A stretch of 64,000 nucleotides of DNA from positions 20,401-84,400 of the forward strand of contig NZ_DASSAB010000028.1 of the NCBI RefSeq assembly GCF_035685805.1, given 5' to 3'. Each line of letters begins with the position of its first letter. Positions within the stretch are counted from its first letter, which is position 1. The DNA comes from Dyella_A sp035685805 (lineage in GTDB: Bacteria; Pseudomonadota; Gammaproteobacteria; Xanthomonadales; Rhodanobacteraceae). Below the pieces are notes generated by a model. That model had not been told where the DNA came from, did not search any database, and saw only the letters and a list, made by a program, of their open reading frames with translations. A program made the position numbers and the translations under genes. This document shows, in pieces, positions 1-7,391 of the stretch.

Positions 1-872
1 GCATCGTGGAGCTGTCCAGCTTCACCGCCGCTGCCGATGATCTGAACCTGCCGCGGGCCACCGTCACCCACGCGATCAAGCAGCTGGAGGCGCGGCTCGG
101 CGCGCAGTTGCTGCAGCGGACCACGCGCCGGGTGCGGGTGACCCGCGACGGCGAGCTGTACTACCAGCATTGCCGGCGCCTGCTGCTCGACCTGGACGAG
201 GTGGAGGCCAATTTCCGGGAGGCGGCGAGCGTGCCCAAGGGGCGCCTGCGCGTGGACCTGCCCGGCGTGTTCGCGCGACTGCGGCTGCTGCCGCACCTGC
301 CGGAGTTCTGCGCGCGCCATCCGCAGATCGAGCTGGACATTGGCACCGGCGACCGCTTCGTCGACCTGCTGCGCGAAGGGGTGGACTGCGTACTGCGCGC
401 GGGCGAACTGGGCGACTCGGGCATGGTCGGGCGTCAGCTCGGGCGGCTCGCACAGGTAACCATCGCCAGCGCCGACTACGTGCGCCGGCACGGGGCGCCG
501 CGCACGCTGGCCGAGCTGGCGCAGGGCCACGTGGCGGTCAACTGGGCTTCGCCGACCACGCGGCGGGTGGAGCCGCTGGATTTCATGGTCGGCCGGCGGC
601 GGCGCGAAGTGATGCTGCCCGCGCGCGTCACCGTCAGCGGCGTGGATGCCTACCTCGGCTGCTGCGAAGTGGGGCTCGGGATTGCCCAGTTTCCGCGCTA
701 CCACGTGGCCGACGCGCTGGCCGACGGCCGCATGGTCGAGCTGCTGCCGCAGTTTCCTCCGCCGTCGCTGCCGCTGACCGTGCTCTACCCGCAGCAACAC
801 CAGATGCCGGCGCGGCTGCGCGTGTTCATCGACTGGCTGGTCGAGCTGTTCGACGCCCAGGGCCTGGAGTGA
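1..872 (+). CDS. LysR-family transcriptional regulator (5' end outside window)
   Basis: The frame is open from the first bases of the window (ATC at base 3 continues into VELSSFTAAADDL), so the true start lies upstream and the GTG at base 6 is internal. The N-terminus is the end of a winged helix-turn-helix (AADDLNLPRATVTHAIKQLEARLG), followed by a type-2 periplasmic-binding-like effector domain (from about residue 90), which is the LysR arrangement. The sequence resembles the CrgA-like subgroup. LysR proteins bind as tetramers near divergent promoters and respond to a small ligand; neither ligand nor target can be read here. The gene converges on a glutathione transferase gene, so it is not obviously its divergent regulator. 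The 170 bases after the stop show no gene. Confidence 0.9.
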   Translation, partial: IVELSSFTAAADDLNLPRATVTHAIKQLEARLGAQLLQRTTRRVRVTRDGELYYQHCRRLLLDLDEVEANFREAASVPKGRLRVDLPGVFARLRLLPHLPEFCARHPQIELDIGTGDRFVDLLREGVDCVLRAGELGDSGMVGRQLGRLAQVTIASADYVRRHGAPRTLAELAQGHVAVNWASPTTRRVEPLDFMVGRRRREVMLPARVTVSGVDAYLGCCEVGLGIAQFPRYHVADALADGRMVELLPQFPPPSLPLTVLYPQQHQMPARLRVFIDWLVELFDAQGLE

Positions 873-1043
873 TGCGGGGGACTGGCAGCATGCACGGCAT
901 GCGCGACCGTGCGTGGCCTGCGCGTATCACCCGCGCCGGCCGATGCGCAGCGCGGGGCGCTCGCGATGCCGAAAGGGCGGCGCGCTGACGCTGCGCCTGC
1001 GCCTGCGCTCGCGCACGCCCGCTCGTCGCGCGCCGCAACGACC

Positions 1044-1787
1044 TCAGCGAAAGCCGCGCTGCGGCTGGCCGTCGCCCAGCGTGGTCGCGGTCAGCGCCAC
1101 GCCCATCGCCGCCAGCGCCGGACGCTGCTCGGCCAGCGGCAGCCGCACGATGTGGTCTTCCAGCGCAGCCAGTTTCTGCATGGCCGGCAGCGCCATCACC
1201 GCTGCCACCAGCGCCGCCATCCGCGGCCAACGCGTCGCGTCGATGGTGTATTTCACGAACGCGGCGGTGCGAAAGAAGCTCGCCAGGGTGAGGTCGGCGA
1301 TCGACAGCGCGCCGAACGCGAATTCCGTCGGCGGCAGCTGTGCCTCGAGATAGTCCAGCGCGGCCGGGATCTCCTGCTCGCGGGCAGTACGCACCATCGC
1401 CTCGTCGGCCTCTTCGCGAAACAGGAACCGTCGGGCGCCGAGCTGGAAAAACAGCCGCCAGATCAGCACGTCGCCCAGGTGGGTGTCGGCGTACTCCTCC
1501 AGCCAGCGCGCGCGGGCGCGGTCGGCGACATCGGCGGGATAGAGCGACGGCTCGGGATGACGCTCCTCCAGGTACTGGCAGATCACGCTGGAGTCGTTGA
1601 GTACCAGCGCGCCGTCGATCAGCACCGGGATGCGCCGCAGCGGGCTGAGCCCGGTGAATTGCGCGTTGCCGACGAATGGCGCGATCGGATCGAGCCGGTA
1701 CGGCACGCCCTTGAGCTCGAGCATCGCCAGCACCTTGCGCACGTAAGGCGAGATCGGGCTGCCGATGACGCTGACGGGCTCGGACAT
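1044..1787 (-). CDS. Glutathione S-transferase family protein
   Basis: A protein of 247 residues. The N-terminal thioredoxin-like half carries VIGSPISPYVRKVLAMLELKGVPY, then RRIPVLIDGALVLNDSSVICQYLEERHP with the cis-proline and the glutathione-contacting Asp-Ser of the family; an all-helical C-terminal half follows. Family members conjugate or reduce electrophiles with glutathione in the cytoplasm; the substrate is unknown. The start at 1787 is chosen because an AGGAG lies about 8 bases upstream; the open frame extends further but the extra residues are not GST-like. It is divergent from the downstream peptidase gene and convergent with the LysR gene. Confidence 0.88.
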   Translation of the reverse strand: MSEPVSVIGSPISPYVRKVLAMLELKGVPYRLDPIAPFVGNAQFTGLSPLRRIPVLIDGALVLNDSSVICQYLEERHPEPSLYPADVADRARARWLEEYADTHLGDVLIWRLFFQLGARRFLFREEADEAMVRTAREQEIPAALDYLEAQLPPTEFAFGALSIADLTLASFFRTAAFVKYTIDATRWPRMAALVAAVMALPAMQKLAALEDHIVRLPLAEQRPALAAMGVALTATTLGDGQPQRGFR

Positions 1788-2030
1788 GGCGCGGCTCCTG
1801 CGGGCGGTGGCGAGGCGGGCAGGGTGCGCCGGCCCCGCGCAGAGCGTCAAGGCGCGTGTCGACAGGACTTCTGGCAGGGGTCCACCCGCATGGGGCGGAC
1901 TAGCATCAGGGGTTGGGCAGCGTCAGGGGCGCTGCGGGCGTCCGCCTCGCGGGCACGCCGCGAGTCAGGGAATGCTGTCCGTCACCCATGGCGCCTGCGG
2001 GCGCCCGTCTTCACGTCAGCGGAGTCCCCC

Positions 2031-4355
2031 ATGTCCTCTCCTTTCGGTACACCGCGCCTGCTCGGCGCGCTGGTGCTGGCCAGCCTGTCGGCCGGCGCCC
2101 ATGCCACCGACCGTACGCTTACCGACGCCGATTACGCCCGCGCCGAACAGTTCGTCAATTACAAGGCGATGCCGCTGGTCGATCACGCCGTCACCCGGGT
2201 GAAGTGGCTCGATGACACCCACTTCGTCTATGTCGACCATGACGCCGCCGGCGACCACTACCTGCGCATGGACACCGCCACCGGCCAGGCCACGCCGCTG
2301 TTCGACCAGGCGAAGATCGCCGCCGCGCTCGGCCAGCTGGCCGACGGCAAGCCGCTGGAGGCGGACAAGCTCGGCCTGCAGGACATCACGCTGACCGCCG
2401 ATGGCCGCTATCAGTTCAGCGTGCGCGGCAAGACCTACGTATGCAGCGCCGAGGCGGTCTGCGCCAAGCCGGCCACGACCGCCGCGGGCGACGAGCCGGG
2501 CGCGCTCTCGCCGGACAAGAAGAGCGAAGCCTTCATCCGCGACTGGAACCTGTGGGTGCGCGACGTCGCCACCGGCAAGGAGACCCAGCTCACCACCGAC
2601 GGCGTGGAGAACTACGGCTACGCCACCGACAACGCCGGCTGGAAGCACACCGACAACGCCATCGTGGAGTGGTCGCCGGACTCGACCAAGATCGCCACGT
2701 TCCAGCAGGACCAGCGCAAGACCGGCGACATGTACATGGTCTCCACCGATGTGGGTCATCCCAAGCTGGAGGCGTGGAAGTACCCGCTGGCCGGCGACAA
2801 GGACGTGACCATGATCGAGCGCGTCATCATCGACGTGCCGACCAAGAAAGTGGTGCGGCTGGACATGCCGGCCGACCAGCACCGCTCCACCCTGTGCGAC
2901 GACGTCAGCTGCGGCCCCGACGGCGGCTGGGACGACGTGAAGTGGGCGCCGGACGGCAAGACGCTGGCGTTCGTCTCCACCTCGCGCTTCCACAAGCACG
3001 AGTGGCTGCGCATCGCCGACGCGACCACCGGCAAGGTGCGCACGGTGTTCGAGGAAAGCGTGCCGACCTACTACGAGAGCGGCATCGGCCGCGCCAACTG
3101 GGCCTACCTGCCGGCCACCCACGAGGCGGTGTGGTACTCCGAGCGCAGCAACTGGGGCCAGCTGTACCTGGTGGATCTGAACACCGGCAAGGTCAAGCAC
3201 CCGATCACCACCGGCGAGGGCGTGGTCACCGAGATGCTCAAGGTCGACCCCGAGAGCCGCACCGTGTGGTTCGAGGCGGTGGGCCGGCAAAAGGGCATGG
3301 ACCCGTACTTCAGCCAGTTCTACAAGGCGAGCCTGGACGGCGGCAAGCCGACCCTGCTGACGCCCGAACCGGCCAACCACGAGATCAGCCTGTCGCCCGA
3401 TGGCGACAGCTTCGTCGATGCCTATTCCACCCCCACCATGCCGCCGGTCACCGTGCTGCGTGCCAGCGGTGATGGCCACACGCTCGCCACCGTGGCCAAG
3501 GCCGACATCAGCCGCCTGCAGGCCACCGGCTGGGTGCCGCCGGTGCCGGTGACGGTGAAAGGCCGCGACGGCAAGACCGCCCTGTACGGCCTGATGTTCA
3601 AGCCGACCGACTTCGACCCGTCGAAGAAGTACCCGGTGGTGGACTACATCTATCCGGGCCCCCAAGTCGGCTCGGTCGGTTCGCGCAGCTTCTCCGCCGC
3701 GCGCAGTGACCACCAGGCGCTGGCCGAGCTGGGCTTCATCGTGGTGGCGATCGACGGCATGGGCACGCCGTGGCGCTCCAAGTCGTTCCACGACACCTGG
3801 TTCGGCAACATGGGCGACAACACCCTGCCGGACCAGGTGCTCGGCCTGAAGGAACTGGGCCAGCGCAATCCGTGGATGGACCTGAGCCGCGTGGGCATCT
3901 GGGGCCACTCCGGCGGCGGCAACGCGTCCACCGACGCGATGCTGCGCTACCCCGACTTCTTCAAGGTCGCCTGGTCCGAGAGCGGCAACCACGACAACCG
4001 CAACTACGAGGACGACTGGGCCGAGAAGTACCAGGGCGAGCTCACCGTCGACAAGGACGGCAAGAGCAACTACGACGACCAGGCCAACGCCAACCACGCG
4101 GCCAACCTCAAGGGTCACCTGATGCTGGTGCACGGCACCATGGACGACAACGTGCCGCTGTCCAACACCATGGTGATGGTGCGTGCGCTGATGGATGCCA
4201 ACAAGGACTTCGACATGTTGCTGGTGCCCAATGCCCACCACGGCTACGCCAAGGACGCGCCGTACGTGATGCGTCGGCGCTGGGACTATTTCGTGCGCAA
4301 TCTCGCCGGCGACACGCCGCCGCACGAGTACAAGATGACGCCGCCGAAGCGGTGA
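2031..4355 (+). CDS. S9 family dipeptidyl peptidase (DPP-IV-like), exported
   Basis: A protein of 774 residues with an N-terminal signal peptide (LLGALVLASLSAGAHA). The first two thirds form the DPP-IV beta-propeller domain; the C-terminal third is an alpha/beta hydrolase. The catalytic triad can be placed as Ser627 in GHSGGG, Asp705 in HGTMDDN and His737 in NAHHGY, the spacing seen in DPP IV. Such periplasmic enzymes remove N-terminal X-Pro or X-Ala dipeptides from peptides. The start at 2031 follows a GGAG; the longer open frame upstream (from 909) is not protein-like and crosses the GST gene. It ends just before a strong bidirectional terminator. Confidence 0.92.
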   Translation: MSSPFGTPRLLGALVLASLSAGAHATDRTLTDADYARAEQFVNYKAMPLVDHAVTRVKWLDDTHFVYVDHDAAGDHYLRMDTATGQATPLFDQAKIAAALGQLADGKPLEADKLGLQDITLTADGRYQFSVRGKTYVCSAEAVCAKPATTAAGDEPGALSPDKKSEAFIRDWNLWVRDVATGKETQLTTDGVENYGYATDNAGWKHTDNAIVEWSPDSTKIATFQQDQRKTGDMYMVSTDVGHPKLEAWKYPLAGDKDVTMIERVIIDVPTKKVVRLDMPADQHRSTLCDDVSCGPDGGWDDVKWAPDGKTLAFVSTSRFHKHEWLRIADATTGKVRTVFEESVPTYYESGIGRANWAYLPATHEAVWYSERSNWGQLYLVDLNTGKVKHPITTGEGVVTEMLKVDPESRTVWFEAVGRQKGMDPYFSQFYKASLDGGKPTLLTPEPANHEISLSPDGDSFVDAYSTPTMPPVTVLRASGDGHTLATVAKADISRLQATGWVPPVPVTVKGRDGKTALYGLMFKPTDFDPSKKYPVVDYIYPGPQVGSVGSRSFSAARSDHQALAELGFIVVAIDGMGTPWRSKSFHDTWFGNMGDNTLPDQVLGLKELGQRNPWMDLSRVGIWGHSGGGNASTDAMLRYPDFFKVAWSESGNHDNRNYEDDWAEKYQGELTVDKDGKSNYDDQANANHAANLKGHLMLVHGTMDDNVPLSNTMVMVRALMDANKDFDMLLVPNAHHGYAKDAPYVMRRRWDYFVRNLAGDTPPHEYKMTPPKR

Positions 4356-4389
4356 CGCCGCAGCGCCACCCGGTGGCCTGAGTGAAACG

Positions 4390-4421
4390 ACAAAGGGCCG
4401 GTCGCAAGACCGGCCCTTTGT
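4390..4421. terminator. Bidirectional intrinsic terminator between converging genes
   Basis: A perfect 14-bp stem (ACAAAGGGCCGGTC) with a GCAA tetraloop, flanked by AAAG on the left arm and CTTTG on the right, sits between the stop of the DPP-IV gene on the plus strand and the stop of the M56 peptidase gene on the minus strand. It can serve both transcripts. Confidence 0.85.
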
Positions 4422-4451
4422 CTTGCCGGCGCCGTGGCGCCAGCGCCAGCG

Positions 4452-6302
4452 TCAGCGGGTGGTGACCGGCTGCGCCAGTCCCTTGGCCAGCGCTTCGTCG
4501 AGCAACGTGTCCATGCCGCGCGCGGCCTGCGCCGACGCGTCCGCCTGGCGCTTGCCCAACGCGGCCTGCTGCGTGCCGAGCGCCGCCTGTTGCCGGCCCA
4601 GTTCGGCCTGTTCGCGGCCCAGCGCTTCCTGCTGTGCCTGCAGTGCCTGCAGCCGCGACTGCAGCGCCGGCATGCGCTGTTCGCGATCGGCGCTGCCGGC
4701 CAGCGCGGCCTGCTCGCTCGCCAGTTCAGCCTGTCGGCCAGCCAGCTCGCCCTGCCGCGCGCCCAGCCCGCCCTGGCGGCCGCCCAGTTCGCCCTGCTGC
4801 CCGCCGAGTCGGCCCTGCTCGCGCGCCAGCGCGGTGACCGGCGCATACAGTGCCTTTGCCCGCGCCAGCAGCGCCTCGTCGCGGATGACGTAGGCCTGCG
4901 TGCCACGGCGGAACCACAGCAGCGGCTCGTCGCTCCGGCGCAGGGCACGCGCGGTGGCGACGTCACGCGACGTGCCATTCATGGTGATCGAGTCGCCGTC
5001 GAACAGGGCGAAGCCGTAGGCGGCGCCTTCGTCGGTGTCGATATCGACATGGCTGGCGCCGCGCAGATCCGCAGGCAACGCGGGCGGCGCCGGCGGCGGG
5101 GGCGGCGGAGGCGGCGGAGGCGGGGCGGGCACGTTCGCGGGCGGCGGCGGTGGCGGTGCGGGGGGTGCCGGTGGCACGCGTTGATCCCCGGCGGCTGCGG
5201 CGGCCGATGCAGCGGGGGCGGCAGGAGCGGCCAGCGCGGCCGGTGCTGCCACTGCAGCCGCAGCCGGCGCCGTCGCGTCTGCCGGCTCGGTGGCGCGGGT
5301 GACGCGGTAGGGCAGCAGCCCGATCGCGGCCACGGCGAGCACCAGCAGCCAGCCGCGCGCGCGGGATGAGGGTTCGATGTGCTGGAGCATGGTCAGGCGC
5401 CTCTTGAGGTTCTCGAACGTGGGGGAAGCACCGGCGAGGCCGGCGTGGAGGGGATGGCTCACGCCCAGGCGCAGCAGCAGGCGGCCGTACTCCTGCGGCG
5501 CCGCGCGGGCGTGCCGGAGTACCTGCGCATCGCAGGCGGCCTCGCGCTGCAGGGCGTACTCGCGCACCGCCCAGCGCACCAGCGGGTGGAAGAAGAACAG
5601 CTGCTGCGCCAGCGCCGGCACCCAGGCCAGCCACAGGTCGCCGCGGCGCAGGTGGGCCAGCTCGTGGTCCAGCGCCATCGCCAGTTCGGCCGGCGTGAGC
5701 GTGTGTTCGGCCGGCAGCAGCACGGTCGGTCGCCAGGGTCCGGTCACCTGCGGCGAATCGATGCCCGCGCACAGCCGCAGCGTCGGCGCCCGCGCCAGCC
5801 CCAGCTCGTTCGCACGCCGCGCGCACAGCGCCCGCAGCGCCGGATCGGATGCCGGGGCGGAAGCGAGACGTTGTGCCCGCGCACGCCGCCAACGCGTCGC
5901 GAGCGGCAGCAGTGCCAGCAGCAGCCCCGCCAGCCATGCCCCGAGCAGCGCGCTGGGGGCGTGTGCCGCCATCAGGGACGCGGTCGCCGGCACGGCCGGC
6001 GCCGACGACTCCGGCTGCACGGCGGGTGCGGTGGCGCGGCTCGTCGGCGCGGGCACGGCGGCGACCACAAGGGCAGTCGGCGCGGCGGCCGGCGCCAGCG
6101 GCAGCGCGATCGGTGCGGGCCAGGCCAGCCCGAGCAGCAGCTGCAGGCCGACCAGCCACCACAGCAGGCAGCGCGTCGCCGCCGGCAGTCGCGGCAGCCA
6201 GCGGATGGCCGCGGCCACCACCACGATCAGCGCGGTCGCCTGCAGCGACGTCCAGAGCAGGCGCTCGAGCAGCATCCGGGCGATATCGTCCAGCGCAGCC
6301 AT
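4452..6302 (-). CDS. M56 family membrane metallopeptidase, BlaR1-like, with proline-rich and heptad-repeat tail
   Basis: A protein of 616 residues. The N-terminal half has four hydrophobic segments and the zinc motif HELAH in the context LDHELAHLRRGDLWLA, diagnostic of M56/BlaR1 peptidases. It lacks an evident penicillin-binding sensor domain. Instead it has another hydrophobic segment, a polyproline tract (genomic about 5080-5180) and a Gln/Leu/Gly heptad series (about 4540-4860) likely to form a coiled coil. In the BlaR1 family, ligand sensing triggers proteolysis that inactivates the partner repressor. The start at 6302 lies one base after the repressor's stop (TGA-g-ATG), so translation is coupled to the BlaI-like gene upstream. 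Confidence 0.85.
   Translation of the reverse strand: MAALDDIARMLLERLLWTSLQATALIVVVAAAIRWLPRLPAATRCLLWWLVGLQLLLGLAWPAPIALPLAPAAAPTALVVAAVPAPTSRATAPAVQPESSAPAVPATASLMAAHAPSALLGAWLAGLLLALLPLATRWRRARAQRLASAPASDPALRALCARRANELGLARAPTLRLCAGIDSPQVTGPWRPTVLLPAEHTLTPAELAMALDHELAHLRRGDLWLAWVPALAQQLFFFHPLVRWAVREYALQREAACDAQVLRHARAAPQEYGRLLLRLGVSHPLHAGLAGASPTFENLKRRLTMLQHIEPSSRARGWLLVLAVAAIGLLPYRVTRATEPADATAPAAAAVAAPAALAAPAAPAASAAAAAGDQRVPPAPPAPPPPPPANVPAPPPPPPPPPPPAPPALPADLRGASHVDIDTDEGAAYGFALFDGDSITMNGTSRDVATARALRRSDEPLLWFRRGTQAYVIRDEALLARAKALYAPVTALAREQGRLGGQQGELGGRQGGLGARQGELAGRQAELASEQAALAGSADREQRMPALQSRLQALQAQQEALGREQAELGRQQAALGTQQAALGKRQADASAQAARGMDTLLDEALAKGLAQPVTTR
4540..4860 (-). repeat. In-frame heptad repeat in the M56 peptidase C-terminus
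   Basis: The protein reads as consecutive seven-residue units of the form (R/E)Q(G/A)xLxG: EQGRLGG, QQGELGG, RQGGLGA, RQGELAG, RQAELAS, EQAALAG, an interruption, then REQAELG, RQQAALG and TQQAALG. The units are encoded by GC-rich imperfect 21-base DNA repeats. Regular Leu spacing suggests a coiled coil. Confidence 0.8.
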
Positions 6303-6303
6303 C

Positions 6304-6690
6304 TCAACGCTCCCTGCGCTGCGACTGCAGCTGCGCAACCAGCGATTCGAGTTCGGCCAGCTCGGTGTCGCTCACCTCGGCCCGCTCGGAGAGGTAGGCG
6401 ACGAACGGCGAGACCGATCCGCTCAGGGTTTTTTCCACGAAGCTGCCGACCGCGCTGCGCATCGCCTCGGCCGGGCCGGTCGCGGTGCTGTAGCGGTACA
6501 TGCCGCTAGCCTGCCGGCGCCTGAGGTACCCCTTGGAGCGCAGGCGCTCCATCATCGTCAGCACGGTCGAGCGCGCCAGCCCGCGCGCCTCGCCGAAGCC
6601 GGCGGCCACCTCGCCGACCGACGCCGGCTGGTGCTCGGCCAGGTAGTGCAGCAGGGCGAGTTCCTGGTCGCCGATGGTCGGACGGGACAT
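6304..6690 (-). CDS. BlaI/MecI-family transcriptional repressor
   Basis: A protein of 128 residues, the usual length for BlaI/MecI/CopY. The N-terminal winged helix contains LALLHYLAEHQPASVGEVAAGF and RSTVLTMMERLRSKGYLRRR; the C-terminal helices form the dimerisation and cleavage region. In this family the dimer represses its own operon until a BlaR1-type peptidase cleaves it. Two identical-arm palindromes lie directly upstream of its start, and the M56 peptidase gene is the next gene, so the pair forms a self-regulated operon. Whether the signal is a beta-lactam is not shown, as no beta-lactamase gene is in the window. Confidence 0.9.
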   Translation of the reverse strand: MSRPTIGDQELALLHYLAEHQPASVGEVAAGFGEARGLARSTVLTMMERLRSKGYLRRRQASGMYRYSTATGPAEAMRSAVGSFVEKTLSGSVSPFVAYLSERAEVSDTELAELESLVAQLQSQRRER

Positions 6691-6702
6691 GCGCGGACTC
6701 CG

Positions 6703-6720
6703 TGACTACGTGTGTAGTCA
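6703..6720. promoter_or_regulatory. BlaI-type operator 1 (proximal)
   Basis: Perfect inverted repeat TGACTAC-gtgt-GTAGTCA, 13 bases upstream of the BlaI-like start codon. The arms are identical to those of operator 2, and the CTAC/GTAG core matches the TACA/TGTA-type operators of BlaI/MecI repressors. Confidence 0.85.
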
Positions 6721-6730
6721 CGCTAGCCTT

Positions 6731-6748
6731 TGACTACATCTGTAGTCA
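6731..6748. promoter_or_regulatory. BlaI-type operator 2 (distal), overlapping a -35 element
   Basis: Perfect inverted repeat TGACTAC-atct-GTAGTCA whose centre is 28 bp from that of operator 1. On the minus strand a TTGACT (6744-6749) at its edge can act as a -35, with TAGCGT 18 bases further as a weak -10, so repressor binding would block the promoter. Confidence 0.82.
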
Positions 6749-6779
6749 AGTGCCGCCCGTCTGCCGGCGGGGCTGGGGC

Positions 6780-7223
6780 TCAGGGCATGCGCATCGCGGA
6801 GGTGTGGATCACCTGCCAGTGTCCGTCGCGCAGGCACCAGATGTCGGCGAATCGCAGCCGCACCCGGAAGGCCTTGCCCCCGCTGGTGCCTTCGAGCACC
6901 GCCACCCCGCCGAGCAGGGCGCCGCCGGGCCACTGCCGGACCACTTCCTGTTCCACCGTGAACGGCTTCAGGCTGAAGCCCGGTGCGGTGTAGTCGCGGA
7001 TGAAATCGCGCTTGTTCTCTACCGTGCCCTGGCTGTTGAACAGCACGTAATCGGCGGCGAGCATGCGCTCCAGCGCGGCGCCGTCAGCGCGGATCTGCGC
7101 CTGGTCGAAGGCGGCCACCGCTTCGGCCAAAGCCGGCGGCAGCGAGGGATGGGGCGCGGTGGCGGTGCGGGCAGCCGGCGCGACCGCCAGCGCGAGCAGG
7201 GCGAGGGTTTGCAGGTATCGCAT
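6780..7223 (-). CDS. Exported NTF2-like (DUF4440-type) protein
   Basis: A protein of 147 residues with a signal peptide (YLQTLALLALAVAPAARTATA), then a fold with the pattern LAEAVAAFDQAQIRADGAALERMLAADYVLFNSQG and a C-terminal RFADIWCLRDGHWQVIHTSAMRMP, typical of DUF4440/SnoaL-like NTF2 domains. No catalytic residues are assigned in most members; many are ligand-binding or orphan enzymes. The start at 7223 is preceded by GGGAG and begins the signal peptide; the upstream extension of the frame is not protein-like. It lies between the BlaI operators and a TonB receptor terminator, probably as a single gene. Confidence 0.75.
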   Translation of the reverse strand: MRYLQTLALLALAVAPAARTATAPHPSLPPALAEAVAAFDQAQIRADGAALERMLAADYVLFNSQGTVENKRDFIRDYTAPGFSLKPFTVEQEVVRQWPGGALLGGVAVLEGTSGGKAFRVRLRFADIWCLRDGHWQVIHTSAMRMP

Positions 7224-7335
7224 GGGCTGGGCTCCCGGCGTGGGTGGATGCCGGGCGCAAGGCCGCGGCACGTGGATCATGCCCCGATCGCACCACGCCC
7301 TTTCGCCATCGATGCGTTTTCGGTGCGCACATGCC

Positions 7336-7366
7336 CAAAAAAAAACGGGCGCCACAGGGCGCCCGT
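7336..7366 (-). terminator. Intrinsic terminator of the Oar-like TonB receptor
   Basis: On the minus strand, stem ACGGGCGCC with loop CTGT and its complement is followed directly by a run of about nine T residues (an A-run on the plus strand at 7337-7345). It starts about 25 bases past the receptor stop codon. Confidence 0.88.
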
Positions 7367-7391
7367 CTTCTCGTTGCGGTGAAGCGGTGGA

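Noticed and set aside
2016..4325. A 769-codon open frame antisense to the DPP-IV gene
   Set aside because: Val/His/Gly-rich shadow; the plus strand has a complete S9 catalytic triad.
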